Source of the DNA: Clostridia bacterium
Lineage (GTDB): Bacteria; Bacillota; Clostridia; Oscillospirales; CAG-272
Reading direction: 5' to 3'
Length of the DNA: 64,000 nt
Assembly (NCBI GenBank): GCA_017622085.1
Contig: JAGARU010000124.1
Coordinates: 49,298-113,297, forward strand
Part shown: positions 26,801-35,775 of the stretch, one piece after another
How the letters are laid out: each line of letters starts with the position of its first letter
Numbering within the stretch: position 1 is the stretch's first letter
The notes under the pieces: model-generated
What the model was told of the DNA's origin: nothing
Databases searched by the model: none
Seen by the model: the letters and a program-made list of their open reading frames with translations, nothing else
Made by a program: the position numbers and the translations under genes

Positions 26801-26886
26801 ATGAGCTTCAAAAGCTTCCCGTTCGCGGTCGCACCGTAACCGTTCCCGTAAATCCCTTCGAAATTGTAACGCTTAAAGTGAAATAA
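23851..26886 (+). CDS. Alpha-mannosidase, GH38
   Basis: The 1011-residue enzyme removes terminal alpha-mannose from glycans with retention. The zinc-binding GHTHIDIAWLWT motif is near residue 232. The catalytic nucleophile is Asp349 in WLPDVFGYSAALPQI. FHDIIPGSSI later supplies the conserved His of the GH38 mid domain, and C-terminal beta domains complete the protein. There is no signal peptide, so it acts in the cytoplasm on imported oligosaccharides, as most bacterial GH38 enzymes of this size do. GGAGGT lies 8 bases before the ATG. It follows tcdA by 24 bp and ends at a strong terminator. No mannose transporter is adjacent. Confidence 0.93.
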   Translation: MRDTFRKVNTLVEKLRSCIVEKNIEIGSILSCPCGYKTDNTLPAKEDMTPFAPNDTWGAERDSHCWFRLEVDVPEDCRGKEIELSVRTELDGWDAVNPQFIAYVNGKMTQGMDTNHTTVPLTGADHYVIYLYGYSGPQTHHLRFFADISVIRTDVRQLYYDLEVPLRLFDYLEDDSYEYAQILTYLDRAVTRLNMLVLPSDEFFATVKDAETYIRKEFYGKFCRKNDTAAICIGHTHIDIAWLWTIAQTREKAQRSFSTVINLMKRYPEYKFMSSQAYLYKAVKEETPELYEEIKAMIKAGRWEVEGAMWVEADCNLSSGESLVRQVMYGKQFFKDEFDVDSHVLWLPDVFGYSAALPQILRKSGVDWFVTSKIGWNDTNKMPYDIFSWRGIDGTEINSYFLTAQPKIRGQKPARETTYIPNTLPATLAGAYERLQQKNLTNEAIVTFGFGDGGGGPTADQLEILRRAEYGIPGTNHSEIRFAGDFLAKLEKKIQNNPYLPRWQGELYLEFHRGTLTSIGRNKRNNRKSEFAFLDTEMQSVMANKLLGKAYPKAELHEGWEIILTDQFHDIIPGSSIPQVYEDTDRDYKKLFAFADGVRSDIRRQLLAHIAAEGKYVVFNGNSFPVSSCVIINGEAVYVENVPAKGYKVVDAPVCESRVTVSEDLHSIETPFFRVKLDKNFNISRLYDKKCRREVLKKGALGNRMVALQDYPDCYDAWEFQQGSNDKDYPIDDVQSATLVNCGAKTGIRIVRRHMDSLISQTIWFYSDIKKIDFDTNVDWHQIHQVLKVSFPVDVNSDRATYEIQFGTIERPTHTNTSWDKAKYEVCGHKYADLSEGDYGVSLVNDCKYGYDIHDSDMRLTLIKSGMNPSNNPEDKNDQGEHIFTYSICPHAGDLNHCDTVKLAYDLNLPLVAEQGIAGDGTLPNEYSLVRCDKDHVIVETVKEAEKDDSVIVRAYETKNTRTKATFTFGFDVSEVALCDLSENELQKLPVRGRTVTVPVNPFEIVTLKVK

Positions 26887-26890
26887 GTAC

Positions 26891-26927
26891 AAAAAATCCC
26901 TTGCAAGCTTGCTTGCAAGGGATTTTT

Positions 26928-26928
<1 letters not shown>
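26891..26928. terminator. Bidirectional terminator between the mannosidase and ligA
   Basis: An 18 bp near-perfect stem (AAAAAATCCCTTGCAAGC / its complement) with a TT loop and T runs on both strands. It touches the ligA stop codon. Confidence 0.92.
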
Positions 26929-29135
<2,207 letters not shown>

Positions 29136-30692
29136 TTATTCCTCGGAGTAAGCTGCCCAGTTAGCATTCCACTGATCAACGGTAGCCTGAGCTGCGTCGA
29201 TGTTAGCCTCGTAGTCAGCAACGAAGGTGTTAACCTTGTTGTTGATGGAGGGGGAAGTGATGTTGCCACATACGGAGGACCACTCATTGGTCTGAGATCC
29301 TACGTCGTAGAGAGCACCGGGGAAGATGTAGTTGAGAAGCATGTCGGAAACATCCTCGAAGCTGTCGGGATCAGCATTGATCAGACGCTCTTCAAGGTAT
29401 GCGGGCATGATCTGCTCAGAAGCGGTTGCGAAGAGAACCTCGAAGAAGTACTCGGACATAGCTCTGTCAGAAGTACACTTGGGGATACAGATGGAGTTAG
29501 CCTGGCTGTAAGCACCGGTGGTGTAGTAGGTGGGATCATCAGCATCCATCTTGGGGTTGGGAACGATGTAAAGGGTGGGGTTAGCAGAGAGGTAACCGGA
29601 CATACCGTTTACAACTTCCTGGAAGAAGAGGCAGCGGCCTTCGTTGAAGATCGCAGCGCCGTCCTGCCAAGTAAGGTTGCAGAACCAGTCGGAGTTAACC
29701 ATCTGAAGAGCGTAACCGATAGCCTTCTGTACCTTAGCCTGGTCGTCAAGACCGATCTCGTACTTGCCATCGTTTGCAACTACGGTTGCGATACCGCAGT
29801 AGTTGTACCAGTTACCAAGAGAGTTGGTGCAGAAGCCGTAGGTGTCATCCTTGTCCATGATACCGTCGCCGTTGTCAGCAGCAGCGAGAGCAGCAAGGGA
29901 GAATGCAAGGTCGAGAGTCCACTCGCCGTTACGAACGGTCTCGTAGATATCTTCCGGGAAACCTTCGATATCAGCTGCAAAGGTGTCGTTTACAGCCCAG
30001 AAGTAAGTTACTTCGTAAGCGATGTAGTTGAAGTCACCAGTAGCGAAGAAGGTGTGGTCGGAAATGGTGAAGGCGTTCTTACCAAGCTGAGAGTAGTAGG
30101 ACTTGGAGAAGTCGATGTACTCGGAGTCAGCAAGGTCGTAAACGTAACCGTTAGCTACGATAGCCTGGCAGATGAGGATCTTGTTAACCCAAAGGTCATA
30201 GTCCTTGGTACCAGCGTCAAGAGCGGAAGCGATAGCGTCCATCTTAGTTGCGTTAAGAGCGGACCACTTCATCTCAACGTTGTAGGTCTCGTTGATGTAA
30301 GCGCCTCTGTTGAGGATTGCATCGTTAAGAGCACTCTGACCGTACTCGGTGATCCAGAGCTCAACGGGAGCCCAAGCACCGGAAGCGGAGTACCACTGGT
30401 TAGCGAACACGTTCACAGTCTTGCCATTCCAGTCGATAACCTCAAGACCTTCCTGGGGAGCAGGAGTGGTGGGCGCGGGAGTGGTGGGTGCAGGAGTGGT
30501 GGGTGCGGGAGTGGTAGGTGCGGGAGTGGTAGGTGCGGGAGTGGTAGGTGCGGGAGTGGTAGGTGCGGGAGTAGTGGGTGCGGGGGTGGTCACTACAGGG
30601 GTGGTGGTCACAGGATCTTCGCCGCAAGCGATGAGCATGGAAGCGAGCATCACTACAACGAGAACGAGGGACAGAACCTTTGTGAGTTTCAT
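29136..30692 (-). CDS. Extracellular solute-binding lipoprotein with TTPAP-repeat stalk
   Basis: The 518-residue protein is a family 1 type (sugar-type) ABC solute-binding protein. A lipoprotein signal ends at Cys23 (LIAC). A spacer of nine TTPAP pentapeptides (residues 35-79) follows, then the binding domain from about residue 85. The repeat should form an extended, perhaps glycosylated, stalk holding the domain away from the membrane through the wall. No permease or ATPase genes adjoin it, so its transporter is elsewhere or shared. It has its own consensus promoter, an AAGGAGG site and a strong terminator, suggesting high expression. Substrate unknown. Confidence 0.85.
   Translation of the reverse strand: MKLTKVLSLVLVVVMLASMLIACGEDPVTTTPVVTTPAPTTPAPTTPAPTTPAPTTPAPTTPAPTTPAPTTPAPTTPAPQEGLEVIDWNGKTVNVFANQWYSASGAWAPVELWITEYGQSALNDAILNRGAYINETYNVEMKWSALNATKMDAIASALDAGTKDYDLWVNKILICQAIVANGYVYDLADSEYIDFSKSYYSQLGKNAFTISDHTFFATGDFNYIAYEVTYFWAVNDTFAADIEGFPEDIYETVRNGEWTLDLAFSLAALAAADNGDGIMDKDDTYGFCTNSLGNWYNYCGIATVVANDGKYEIGLDDQAKVQKAIGYALQMVNSDWFCNLTWQDGAAIFNEGRCLFFQEVVNGMSGYLSANPTLYIVPNPKMDADDPTYYTTGAYSQANSICIPKCTSDRAMSEYFFEVLFATASEQIMPAYLEERLINADPDSFEDVSDMLLNYIFPGALYDVGSQTNEWSSVCGNITSPSINNKVNTFVADYEANIDAAQATVDQWNANWAAYSEE
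30456..30590 (-). repeat. Nine 15-bp tandem repeats coding for TTPAP
   Basis: Nine contiguous 15 bp units, each coding Thr-Thr-Pro-Ala-Pro, with a few third-position differences. The four central units are identical or nearly so on the DNA level, which is a substrate for slippage and length change. Confidence 0.95.
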
Positions 30693-30747
30693 GTGTTTTC
30701 CTCCTTAAAGAAATTCATAAATGGTTTCATGCCTGAAACTAACACTA

Positions 30748-30776
30748 ATTGTAGCGGAAAAAAGCGAATTTGTCAA
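30748..30776 (-). promoter_or_regulatory. Promoter of the solute-binding protein gene
   Basis: On the minus strand TTGACA (30776-30771) and TACAAT (30753-30748), 17 bp apart, 55 bp before the start codon, with AAGGAGG following. From here to the next terminator (30886) I see no gene. Confidence 0.9.
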
Positions 30777-30885
30777 TAGTTTGTTTGCATTTTGTGGTTG
30801 TTTTCGCAAGGAAAATTCGCAGGCTTGGGAAACTTGCACAAAAAGGTTTTGCGGGAATGATGATAATGCCCAATATAATAAGGAA

Positions 30886-30909
30886 GGCAGACGTTCTGGC
30901 CCGTCTGCC
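30886..30909 (-). terminator. Terminator of the zinc ABC transporter operon
   Basis: On the minus strand GGCAGACG pairs with CGTCTGCC around an 8-base loop, followed by TTCCTTATTAT. The stem is good but the T run is interrupted. Confidence 0.65.
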
Positions 30910-30916
30910 CGATGGA

Positions 30917-31765
30917 TTATTTTGTAGAAGCTCTTGATGAAATCTTCCTTTTAATGGCAGCAATTGCCGTGAACGCAAGAAAGGCGGCCAGCTCCGTTAC
31001 CACAACCGTCGCGCCGGGAGGCGCATCGAGGAGGCAAGAAGCAACAAAACCGACGGAAAAACAGAAGAGAGAGAGCACTGCTGAGCACACCACCACAGAA
31101 CGGAAGGTGGAGAAGATCCGCATGGCTGTGAGGCAAGGGAAGAGGATCAGGGCGGAGATCAGCAAAGCGCCCAGCAACCGCATGCCCAAAACCACCGTGA
31201 TGGCCGCCAAAACGGAGATGCCCGTCTGCACCAGCTCCACTCGGATTCCGGCCGAGCGTGCAAAGCTGCCGTCGAAGGTCACGGCAAAAAGCGTGGGATA
31301 TATAAGGACAAAGGAGAGTACCACTGCACCGCCAAGGATCAGGCAAAGGACCAGATCCTCCTTGCCCGCCGCCAGAAGACTACCGAACATGTAGCTTTCA
31401 AGGTCGGTATTCATCCCCTCCGATACCGAGAGGATCAGAGTTCCGATGGCCAGGGCAGAGGTAGAAATGACGGCAATTGCCGCATCTCCGTCCATCTTTT
31501 TGCTGCCGGCGATCCGGGTCATCAGCAGAGCCGCTACAATAACCGCCGGAATTGCCACGGAAAGCGGCGCGGCGCCCATGGCGGCGGCTACCGCGAGAGA
31601 GCCAAATCCCACATGGGAGAGCCCGTCACCGATCATGGAACAGCGTTTTAAAACCAGATTTACGCCCAAAAGTCCGGCACAGAGAGCCACGATCAGTCCA
31701 ACGAGGAAGCCCCGCAGAATAAAGGAATAGGAAAAATAATAAGCAATCTCATGAAATATTTGCAT
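30917..31765 (-). CDS. Zinc-type ABC transporter permease
   Basis: The 282-residue protein has eight or nine hydrophobic segments and the ABC-3 (ZnuB/MntB) family pattern. This includes LRGFLVGLIVALCAGLLGVNLVLKRCSMIGDGLSHVGFG near the start and the MRLLGALLISALILFPCLTAMR segment toward the end. It forms the membrane channel for zinc or another divalent metal brought by the lipoprotein encoded two genes upstream. It overlaps the ATPase gene by 17 bp. A second in-frame Met is not better placed, so the start at 31765 is kept. It is the last gene of the operon. Confidence 0.9.
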   Translation of the reverse strand: MQIFHEIAYYFSYSFILRGFLVGLIVALCAGLLGVNLVLKRCSMIGDGLSHVGFGSLAVAAAMGAAPLSVAIPAVIVAALLMTRIAGSKKMDGDAAIAVISTSALAIGTLILSVSEGMNTDLESYMFGSLLAAGKEDLVLCLILGGAVVLSFVLIYPTLFAVTFDGSFARSAGIRVELVQTGISVLAAITVVLGMRLLGALLISALILFPCLTAMRIFSTFRSVVVCSAVLSLFCFSVGFVASCLLDAPPGATVVVTELAAFLAFTAIAAIKRKISSRASTK

Positions 31766-32468
31766 CGGTATGATCCCTCCCGAAATTCTGGCCCTCTTCG
31801 CTTGTTAAAAAGTCGGAAATCGTGCCGAAAAAGTTGCCGTGGTGGTCCAACAGCAGTACGTGTGAGGCGTATTTTTTGGCGGCCTCAAAGTCGTGGGAAA
31901 TAATAAGGACAGTGATCCCGTTTTCTCGGTTCAACTGGCGCACCAGATTGTGAAATTCTGCCGTCGCGTGGGGGTCCAGTGCGGCGGTAGGTTCGTCTAA
32001 AATGAGAAGCTTTTCCGTGGCGCAAAGGGCTCGTGCTAAAAGAACCCTCTGCTGCTGGCCGCCGGAAAGCTCCCGGTAGCACCGTTTTTTCAGATCCAGC
32101 GCGTTGAGGAGACGCAAATTGTTTTCGGCAATTGTCTTTTCTTTCTTTGTGTAAAAGGGAAAATGCCGCATTTTACCGCAAAAACCGGACATTACCACCT
32201 CCCAGACGGAAGCGGGAAAATTGCGCTGCGCTCTTGTTTTCTGAGGCATATAGCCGATGTCTGTTTTTGTAATACAACTGTCGAAAATGATCTCGCCCCG
32301 CTCGATGGGATGCAGGCCGAGGATTGCTTTTACGAGTGTGGATTTTCCGGATCCGTTTTCTCCGATGATATAAAGTAAGCTCCCGCGCTCAACGGAAAAG
32401 CTCAGATCCTGAATCACGGGCAAGGACTCATAGGACAGGGAAAGATGGTTGCAGGTAATCAAGCTCAT
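31749..32468 (-). CDS. Zinc-type ABC transporter ATP-binding protein
   Basis: The 239-residue ATPase has Walker A GENGSGKST (about 36-44), a Q-loop in YMPQK, the signature LSGGQQQR, Walker B LLILDEPTAALD, and an H-loop in IISHDF. It powers metal import with the permease downstream. The start overlaps the binding-protein gene by four bases (ATGA) and its end overlaps the permease, so the three products are made in concert. The assignment to zinc rests on the His-rich binding protein and the operator upstream, as ZnuC and MntA-type ATPases look alike. Confidence 0.9.
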   Translation of the reverse strand: MSLITCNHLSLSYESLPVIQDLSFSVERGSLLYIIGENGSGKSTLVKAILGLHPIERGEIIFDSCITKTDIGYMPQKTRAQRNFPASVWEVVMSGFCGKMRHFPFYTKKEKTIAENNLRLLNALDLKKRCYRELSGGQQQRVLLARALCATEKLLILDEPTAALDPHATAEFHNLVRQLNRENGITVLIISHDFEAAKKYASHVLLLDHHGNFFGTISDFLTSEEGQNFGRDHTDANIS

Positions 32469-33466
32469 GGGTTAAGTGCCTCCCGAATGACAGTAAGATT
32501 TTGCCGGAGCAGATCAAGGTAGGTTATCCCTGTCTCGTAGTCCTCCCGGCTCACCGTATGGCCGGAGTGGAGCATTCTTGTCTCCGCTCCCACCTCAGCG
32601 GCGATCAAATCCGCCGTTTTGTGGGAATGCTCAGAGGTTTCTACGTAAAGAATAATAGGGATCTGTGCCTTCTCCGCCTGTTCAATTAGATAAATCAGGT
32701 TGGATACCGTGGGTTCTGTCACAGAGGAGCATCCACTGAACGCGGCCAAGTAGTCAAGGCCCAACTCCTTTGTCAGGTACAAAAAAGGAAACCGGTCACC
32801 GAATAAAAGGGTATTGGCTTGAGCCAAAGCCACCGCTTCGCGGTACTCCGACTCTATGTCGGTCAGCGCATTTAGGTAAGCGTTTGCGTTTTCGTCAAAT
32901 GTAGAATATAGCTCCGGCGCCTGCCGAATCAAGGCATCTCGGATTGCTTTTAAGATGGCGCCGGCATTTTCAAAGGAGGTCCACACATGTTCGTCGTAAG
33001 CGGCCTCGTGGTCGTGTTTGTGCCCGTGCTCATCCTCGCACTCGTCGGTGTGTACGTGGTCGCTTTCCATGCCGTCTTTATGCTCTTCCTCGTGCAGGGT
33101 TTCGGCGATGTCGTAAAGGGAAAGGATCACCATTCCCTCGGTATCCATGGCAGACAGCAGGTCATGGACCCATGCATCGTTTTCGCCGCCCACGTAGATA
33201 AATACGTCACATTCCCGGATCAGAATCACGTCGTTGGCCGTAGGCTCATAAGAGTGGGTGTTGCTTCCCGGACGCACCAGCATACGGGCGTCTACCGCCT
33301 CGCCTCCAATGGCCCGTGCAAAGTCGTAGGAGGGGAACACTGTGGAAAGCACGCGGATGCGTCCATCCTCCTCCCAACGCTCTGGCTCGCCGCAGCCCAC
33401 CAAGGAGACACACAGCGCAAAGAGCAGGGAAAAGGAGAGTAGTATGGCTAATACTTTTTGCTTCAT
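32465..33466 (-). CDS. Zinc-binding lipoprotein of an ABC transporter (ZnuA/AdcA-like)
   Basis: The 333-residue cluster A-I binding protein has a lipobox ending at Cys25 (SLVGC). Metal ligands typical of ZnuA are visible: His in GSNTHSYEPTANDV, His in the AYDEHVWTS segment, His/Glu near YVETSEHSHKTAD, and an acidic residue near the end. Between about 125 and 160 lies an acidic His-rich loop with about ten His, characteristic of zinc rather than manganese carriers. It heads the operon with permease and ATPase. A Fur-family box covers the promoter exit, indicating repression by a metal-loaded regulator (Zur is the natural candidate). Confidence 0.92.
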   Translation of the reverse strand: MKQKVLAILLSFSLLFALCVSLVGCGEPERWEEDGRIRVLSTVFPSYDFARAIGGEAVDARMLVRPGSNTHSYEPTANDVILIRECDVFIYVGGENDAWVHDLLSAMDTEGMVILSLYDIAETLHEEEHKDGMESDHVHTDECEDEHGHKHDHEAAYDEHVWTSFENAGAILKAIRDALIRQAPELYSTFDENANAYLNALTDIESEYREAVALAQANTLLFGDRFPFLYLTKELGLDYLAAFSGCSSVTEPTVSNLIYLIEQAEKAQIPIILYVETSEHSHKTADLIAAEVGAETRMLHSGHTVSREDYETGITYLDLLRQNLTVIREALNP

Positions 33467-33488
33467 AGCATCTCCGTAAAAATGAAAA

Positions 33489-33503
33489 TGAAAATCAATT
33501 TCA
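33489..33503. promoter_or_regulatory. Fur-family (Zur-like) operator
   Basis: TGAAAAT-C-AATTTCA is a 7-1-7 inverted repeat with one mismatch between arms, close to the Fur/Zur/PerR pattern TGATAAT-n-ATTATCA. It sits just downstream of the -10 of the zinc operon, and extra AAAATG repeats extend it. Confidence 0.7.
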
Positions 33504-33504
33504 T

Positions 33505-33533
33505 ATTGTACTCGTAAGTGCCTCTGCTGTCAA
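33505..33533 (-). promoter_or_regulatory. Promoter of the zinc transporter operon
   Basis: On the minus strand TTGACA (33533-33528) and TACAAT (33510-33505), 17 bp apart. The operator begins two bases after the -10. Confidence 0.88.
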
Positions 33534-33584
33534 GCGAAAAATGCACTTTTTTCATATGAAGTGGAAAAAATCCGCAAAATCCTA

Positions 33585-33613
33585 TTGCAAACCTACCGTC
33601 CCCGTGCTACAAT
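33585..33613 (+). promoter_or_regulatory. Promoter of the riboswitch-folT-folC unit
   Basis: TTGCAA at 33585-33590 and TACAAT at 33608-33613, 17 bp apart, about 13 bp before the riboswitch. Confidence 0.85.
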
Positions 33614-33625
33614 ACAGGAGAATCA

Positions 33626-33731
33626 TAACAGAGTAGGCTCTTATGCGTGAGGCGAAAGCCTCGGAGTGCCGCCGGGACGGGGAGTTGCCGGGTGGACGAA
33701 TATACGGTATAAGATCCGCATCCCGCTGTTG
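33626..33731 (+). promoter_or_regulatory. Tetrahydrofolate riboswitch (THF-I type)
   Basis: The leader has the THF-I layout. P1 pairs AACAG (33627) with CTGTT (33726). It is followed by the conserved GAGTAG, P2 (TCTTAT with ATAAGA), a GAGGC-GAAA-GCCTC hairpin, a G-rich loop (GGGACGGGG), and the conserved CCGCATCC segment just before P1 closes. The G-rich loop can pair with CATCC as in the known pseudoknot. The genes controlled are a folate transporter and folylpolyglutamate synthase, which fits. Downstream TTCTCCC can pair with the AAGGGGGAA ribosome site, suggesting control of translation start. The fit was judged by eye. Confidence 0.75.
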
Positions 33732-33791
33732 CATTGGTGTATTTTTCTCCCGACGCACAGGGTAACTGTTTGTGAAAGGGGGAATTTTTTT

Positions 33792-34328
33792 ATGCCAAAT
33801 AAAAACAGCGGATTAAAAAACATCCGCGCACTGACCTTAGCCGCCATGCTGACGGCACTTAGCGTAGTAATCGGTATTTTTTGCAAGAATTTTCTCAATT
33901 TCGGCAACGGTCTATTTCGTATTACCTTTGAGAATTTTCCAATCATCCTGTCCGGCGTCCTATTGGGTCCCGCCGTTGGCGCGGCCGTCGGCGCCGTGTC
34001 GGATATCCTCAGCTTTTTCCTCTCCACCCAGAGCTTTGTAATCTCCCCCTTGGTCACGCTTGGGGCGGCCTTGGTGGGGCTTGTCAGCGGTCTTGCGTTC
34101 CGCTGGACGGAGAAACGTTCGGCCGTTGTCCGCACTGTTTTCGCTGTCTTTTGTGCGCATCTTGTTGGCTCTCTGTTGGTGAAATCCATTGGTGTCTTCC
34201 CCTATTACGGCTGGTTGATCCTTTGGCGGATCCCAACCTACGCGGTGATCGCCACCCTTGAAACCCTGCTTTTGTGCATCCTGCAAAAGCACCGCGCCTT
34301 TGATAAAATTTTTAGAATGCATCGGTGA
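33792..34328 (+). CDS. folT: ECF transporter S component for folate
   Basis: The 178-residue protein has about five or six hydrophobic helices and the S-component pattern of FolT: an early Lys-Asn-Ile-Arg-x-Leu-x-x-x-AMLTALSVV, FGNGLFRITFENFPIILSGVLLGP, and VGAVSDILSF. It captures folate and docks on the shared ECF module (EcfA/A'/T, not in this window) for import. Start chosen at 33792 with the AAAGGGGG site; a longer open frame begins inside the riboswitch and is not credible. It is followed by folC within a few bases. The THF-type riboswitch upstream supports the substrate. Confidence 0.92.
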   Translation: MPNKNSGLKNIRALTLAAMLTALSVVIGIFCKNFLNFGNGLFRITFENFPIILSGVLLGPAVGAAVGAVSDILSFFLSTQSFVISPLVTLGAALVGLVSGLAFRWTEKRSAVVRTVFAVFCAHLVGSLLVKSIGVFPYYGWLILWRIPTYAVIATLETLLLCILQKHRAFDKIFRMHR

Positions 34329-34333
34329 ATAAA

Positions 34334-35608
34334 ATGACGTATACGGAAGCGCTTGATTATATCCATTCGGTTTGCTGGACCTTCACAAAGCCCGGCCTTT
34401 CCCGCATTTCTGAGCTTTGCGAAAAGCTGGGAAATCCGCAAAAATCCTTGAAATTCATCCACGTGGCCGGCACAAACGGCAAGGGCTCCTTCTGCTCTAT
34501 GCTGGATTCCGTCCTCCGCGCCGCAGGCTATAAAACGGGGCTTTTCACCTCTCCTTATGTAAAAGTTTTCAACGAGCGTATGCGCGTAAATGGGGAGAAC
34601 ATTCCCGACCAAACGCTGGCCGCAATTACGGAGGCCATTCGTCCCATTGCGGACTCGATGGAGGATAAGCCCACGGAATTTGAGCTGATCACCGCCATTG
34701 GCTTTGAATATTTCAAACGTGAGCAATGCGATTTTGTAATTCTGGAGGCCGGCATGGGCGGTCGCTTGGACTCTACAAACATTATCGATTCCTCCTTACT
34801 CTCCGTTATTACCGGTATCTCCCTTGACCACACGGCTTATCTTGGTGATACGGTGGAGAAGATCGCGGCAGAGAAGGCCGGCATCATCAAGCCTGGCGGA
34901 ACCGTACTCTTCTGCGGTAACTCGGAATCGGTTGAGGCAGTTGTCGAAAATCGAGCAAAAGAGGTGGGTGCAGCCTATCGGTTTGCCGATAAATCTTCCT
35001 TGTGTATTACGGATTCCAATTTGGACGGATGTACCTTTGATTTCGGCTCGTACCGTTCGCTTCGCATCGCTCTTTTAGGGCTCTATCAGCCCCAAAATGC
35101 CGCAAACGTGCTTTGTGCCGTGGATGTTTTGAGGGAAAAGGGTGTGTATATTCCGGATTCCGCCGTGCGCGAGGGTTTGCTTGCCGCCCGTTGGCCGGCT
35201 CGCTTTGAGATCCTCTCAAACGCCCCCTTACTTCTCTTTGACGGCGCCCATAATCCGGAGGGGATTGAGGCCGCGGTGAATAGCGTAAAACAGTATTTTG
35301 GCAACTGTAAAATATGCGTTTTGACCGGTGTCATGCGAGATAAGGATTACCGATATATCGCATCGAAGCTCTCTGAGATTGCCCACCACGCTTTCGTTAT
35401 TACCCCGGATAATCCGCGGGCACTTCCGGCAAACGAATATGCCGAGGTTTTGGCAGAGTGCGGCATGGCGGCAATTCCGTTCTCTACAGTAGAGGAAGCC
35501 TTTGCTCACGCCATGGCCTTTGCTCAAAGCACCAATACTCCCCTCATCTGCCTCGGTTCGCTTTATATGTATTGCGAGATCACCGGGCTCCTCGAGGCAC
35601 GTAATTAA
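34334..35608 (+). CDS. folC: Folylpolyglutamate synthase / dihydrofolate synthase
   Basis: FolC adds glutamates to tetrahydrofolate (and may make dihydrofolate), trapping folate in the cell, so it pairs logically with the folate importer before it. The 424-residue protein has the P-loop HVAGTNGKGS (about 40-49), the SPYV and NERM segments, VLEAGMGGRLDSTN, the Mur-ligase-type SLDHTAYLGDT, and LLFDGAHNPEG in the C-terminal domain. I use the ATG at 34334, since family members begin MTYxEAL-x-YIHS. A GTG at 34325, overlapping the folT stop, is also possible and adds three residues. Confidence 0.94.
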   Translation: MTYTEALDYIHSVCWTFTKPGLSRISELCEKLGNPQKSLKFIHVAGTNGKGSFCSMLDSVLRAAGYKTGLFTSPYVKVFNERMRVNGENIPDQTLAAITEAIRPIADSMEDKPTEFELITAIGFEYFKREQCDFVILEAGMGGRLDSTNIIDSSLLSVITGISLDHTAYLGDTVEKIAAEKAGIIKPGGTVLFCGNSESVEAVVENRAKEVGAAYRFADKSSLCITDSNLDGCTFDFGSYRSLRIALLGLYQPQNAANVLCAVDVLREKGVYIPDSAVREGLLAARWPARFEILSNAPLLLFDGAHNPEGIEAAVNSVKQYFGNCKICVLTGVMRDKDYRYIASKLSEIAHHAFVITPDNPRALPANEYAEVLAECGMAAIPFSTVEEAFAHAMAFAQSTNTPLICLGSLYMYCEITGLLEARN

Positions 35609-35615
35609 AAAATCA

Positions 35616-35644
35616 AGCAGCGCCCCGTCGGGGCGCTGCTTTTC
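35616..35644 (+). terminator. Terminator after folC
   Basis: An 11 bp perfect GC-rich stem (AGCAGCGCCCC) with a 3-base loop followed by TTTTC. Confidence 0.88.
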
Positions 35645-35700
35645 TTACAAGAATTCTACCTCAGGTAGAGAGTAAGCCGTGGAACTCAAAAACCATACCC

Positions 35701-35729
35701 TTGTAAGTTGAATTTCTCTGCCGTATAAT
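35701..35729 (+). promoter_or_regulatory. Promoter of the XRE regulator gene
   Basis: TTGTAA at 35701-35706 and TATAAT at 35724-35729, 17 bp apart, 47 bp before the start codon. Confidence 0.75.
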
Positions 35730-35775
35730 ATAAGCAACGGTGGCCACCGCAAATAAGCATAAGGAGGATCCAATC

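Noticed and set aside
24919..26892. 657-codon open frame opposite the alpha-mannosidase
   Set aside because: It is an exact antisense shadow of a gene with full GH38 motifs; its translation has no domain, no ribosome site and a composition set by the sense codons.
30456..30590. Tandem 15 bp repeats as a CRISPR-like array
   Set aside because: Units are contiguous with no spacers and code in frame for TTPAP within a lipoprotein.
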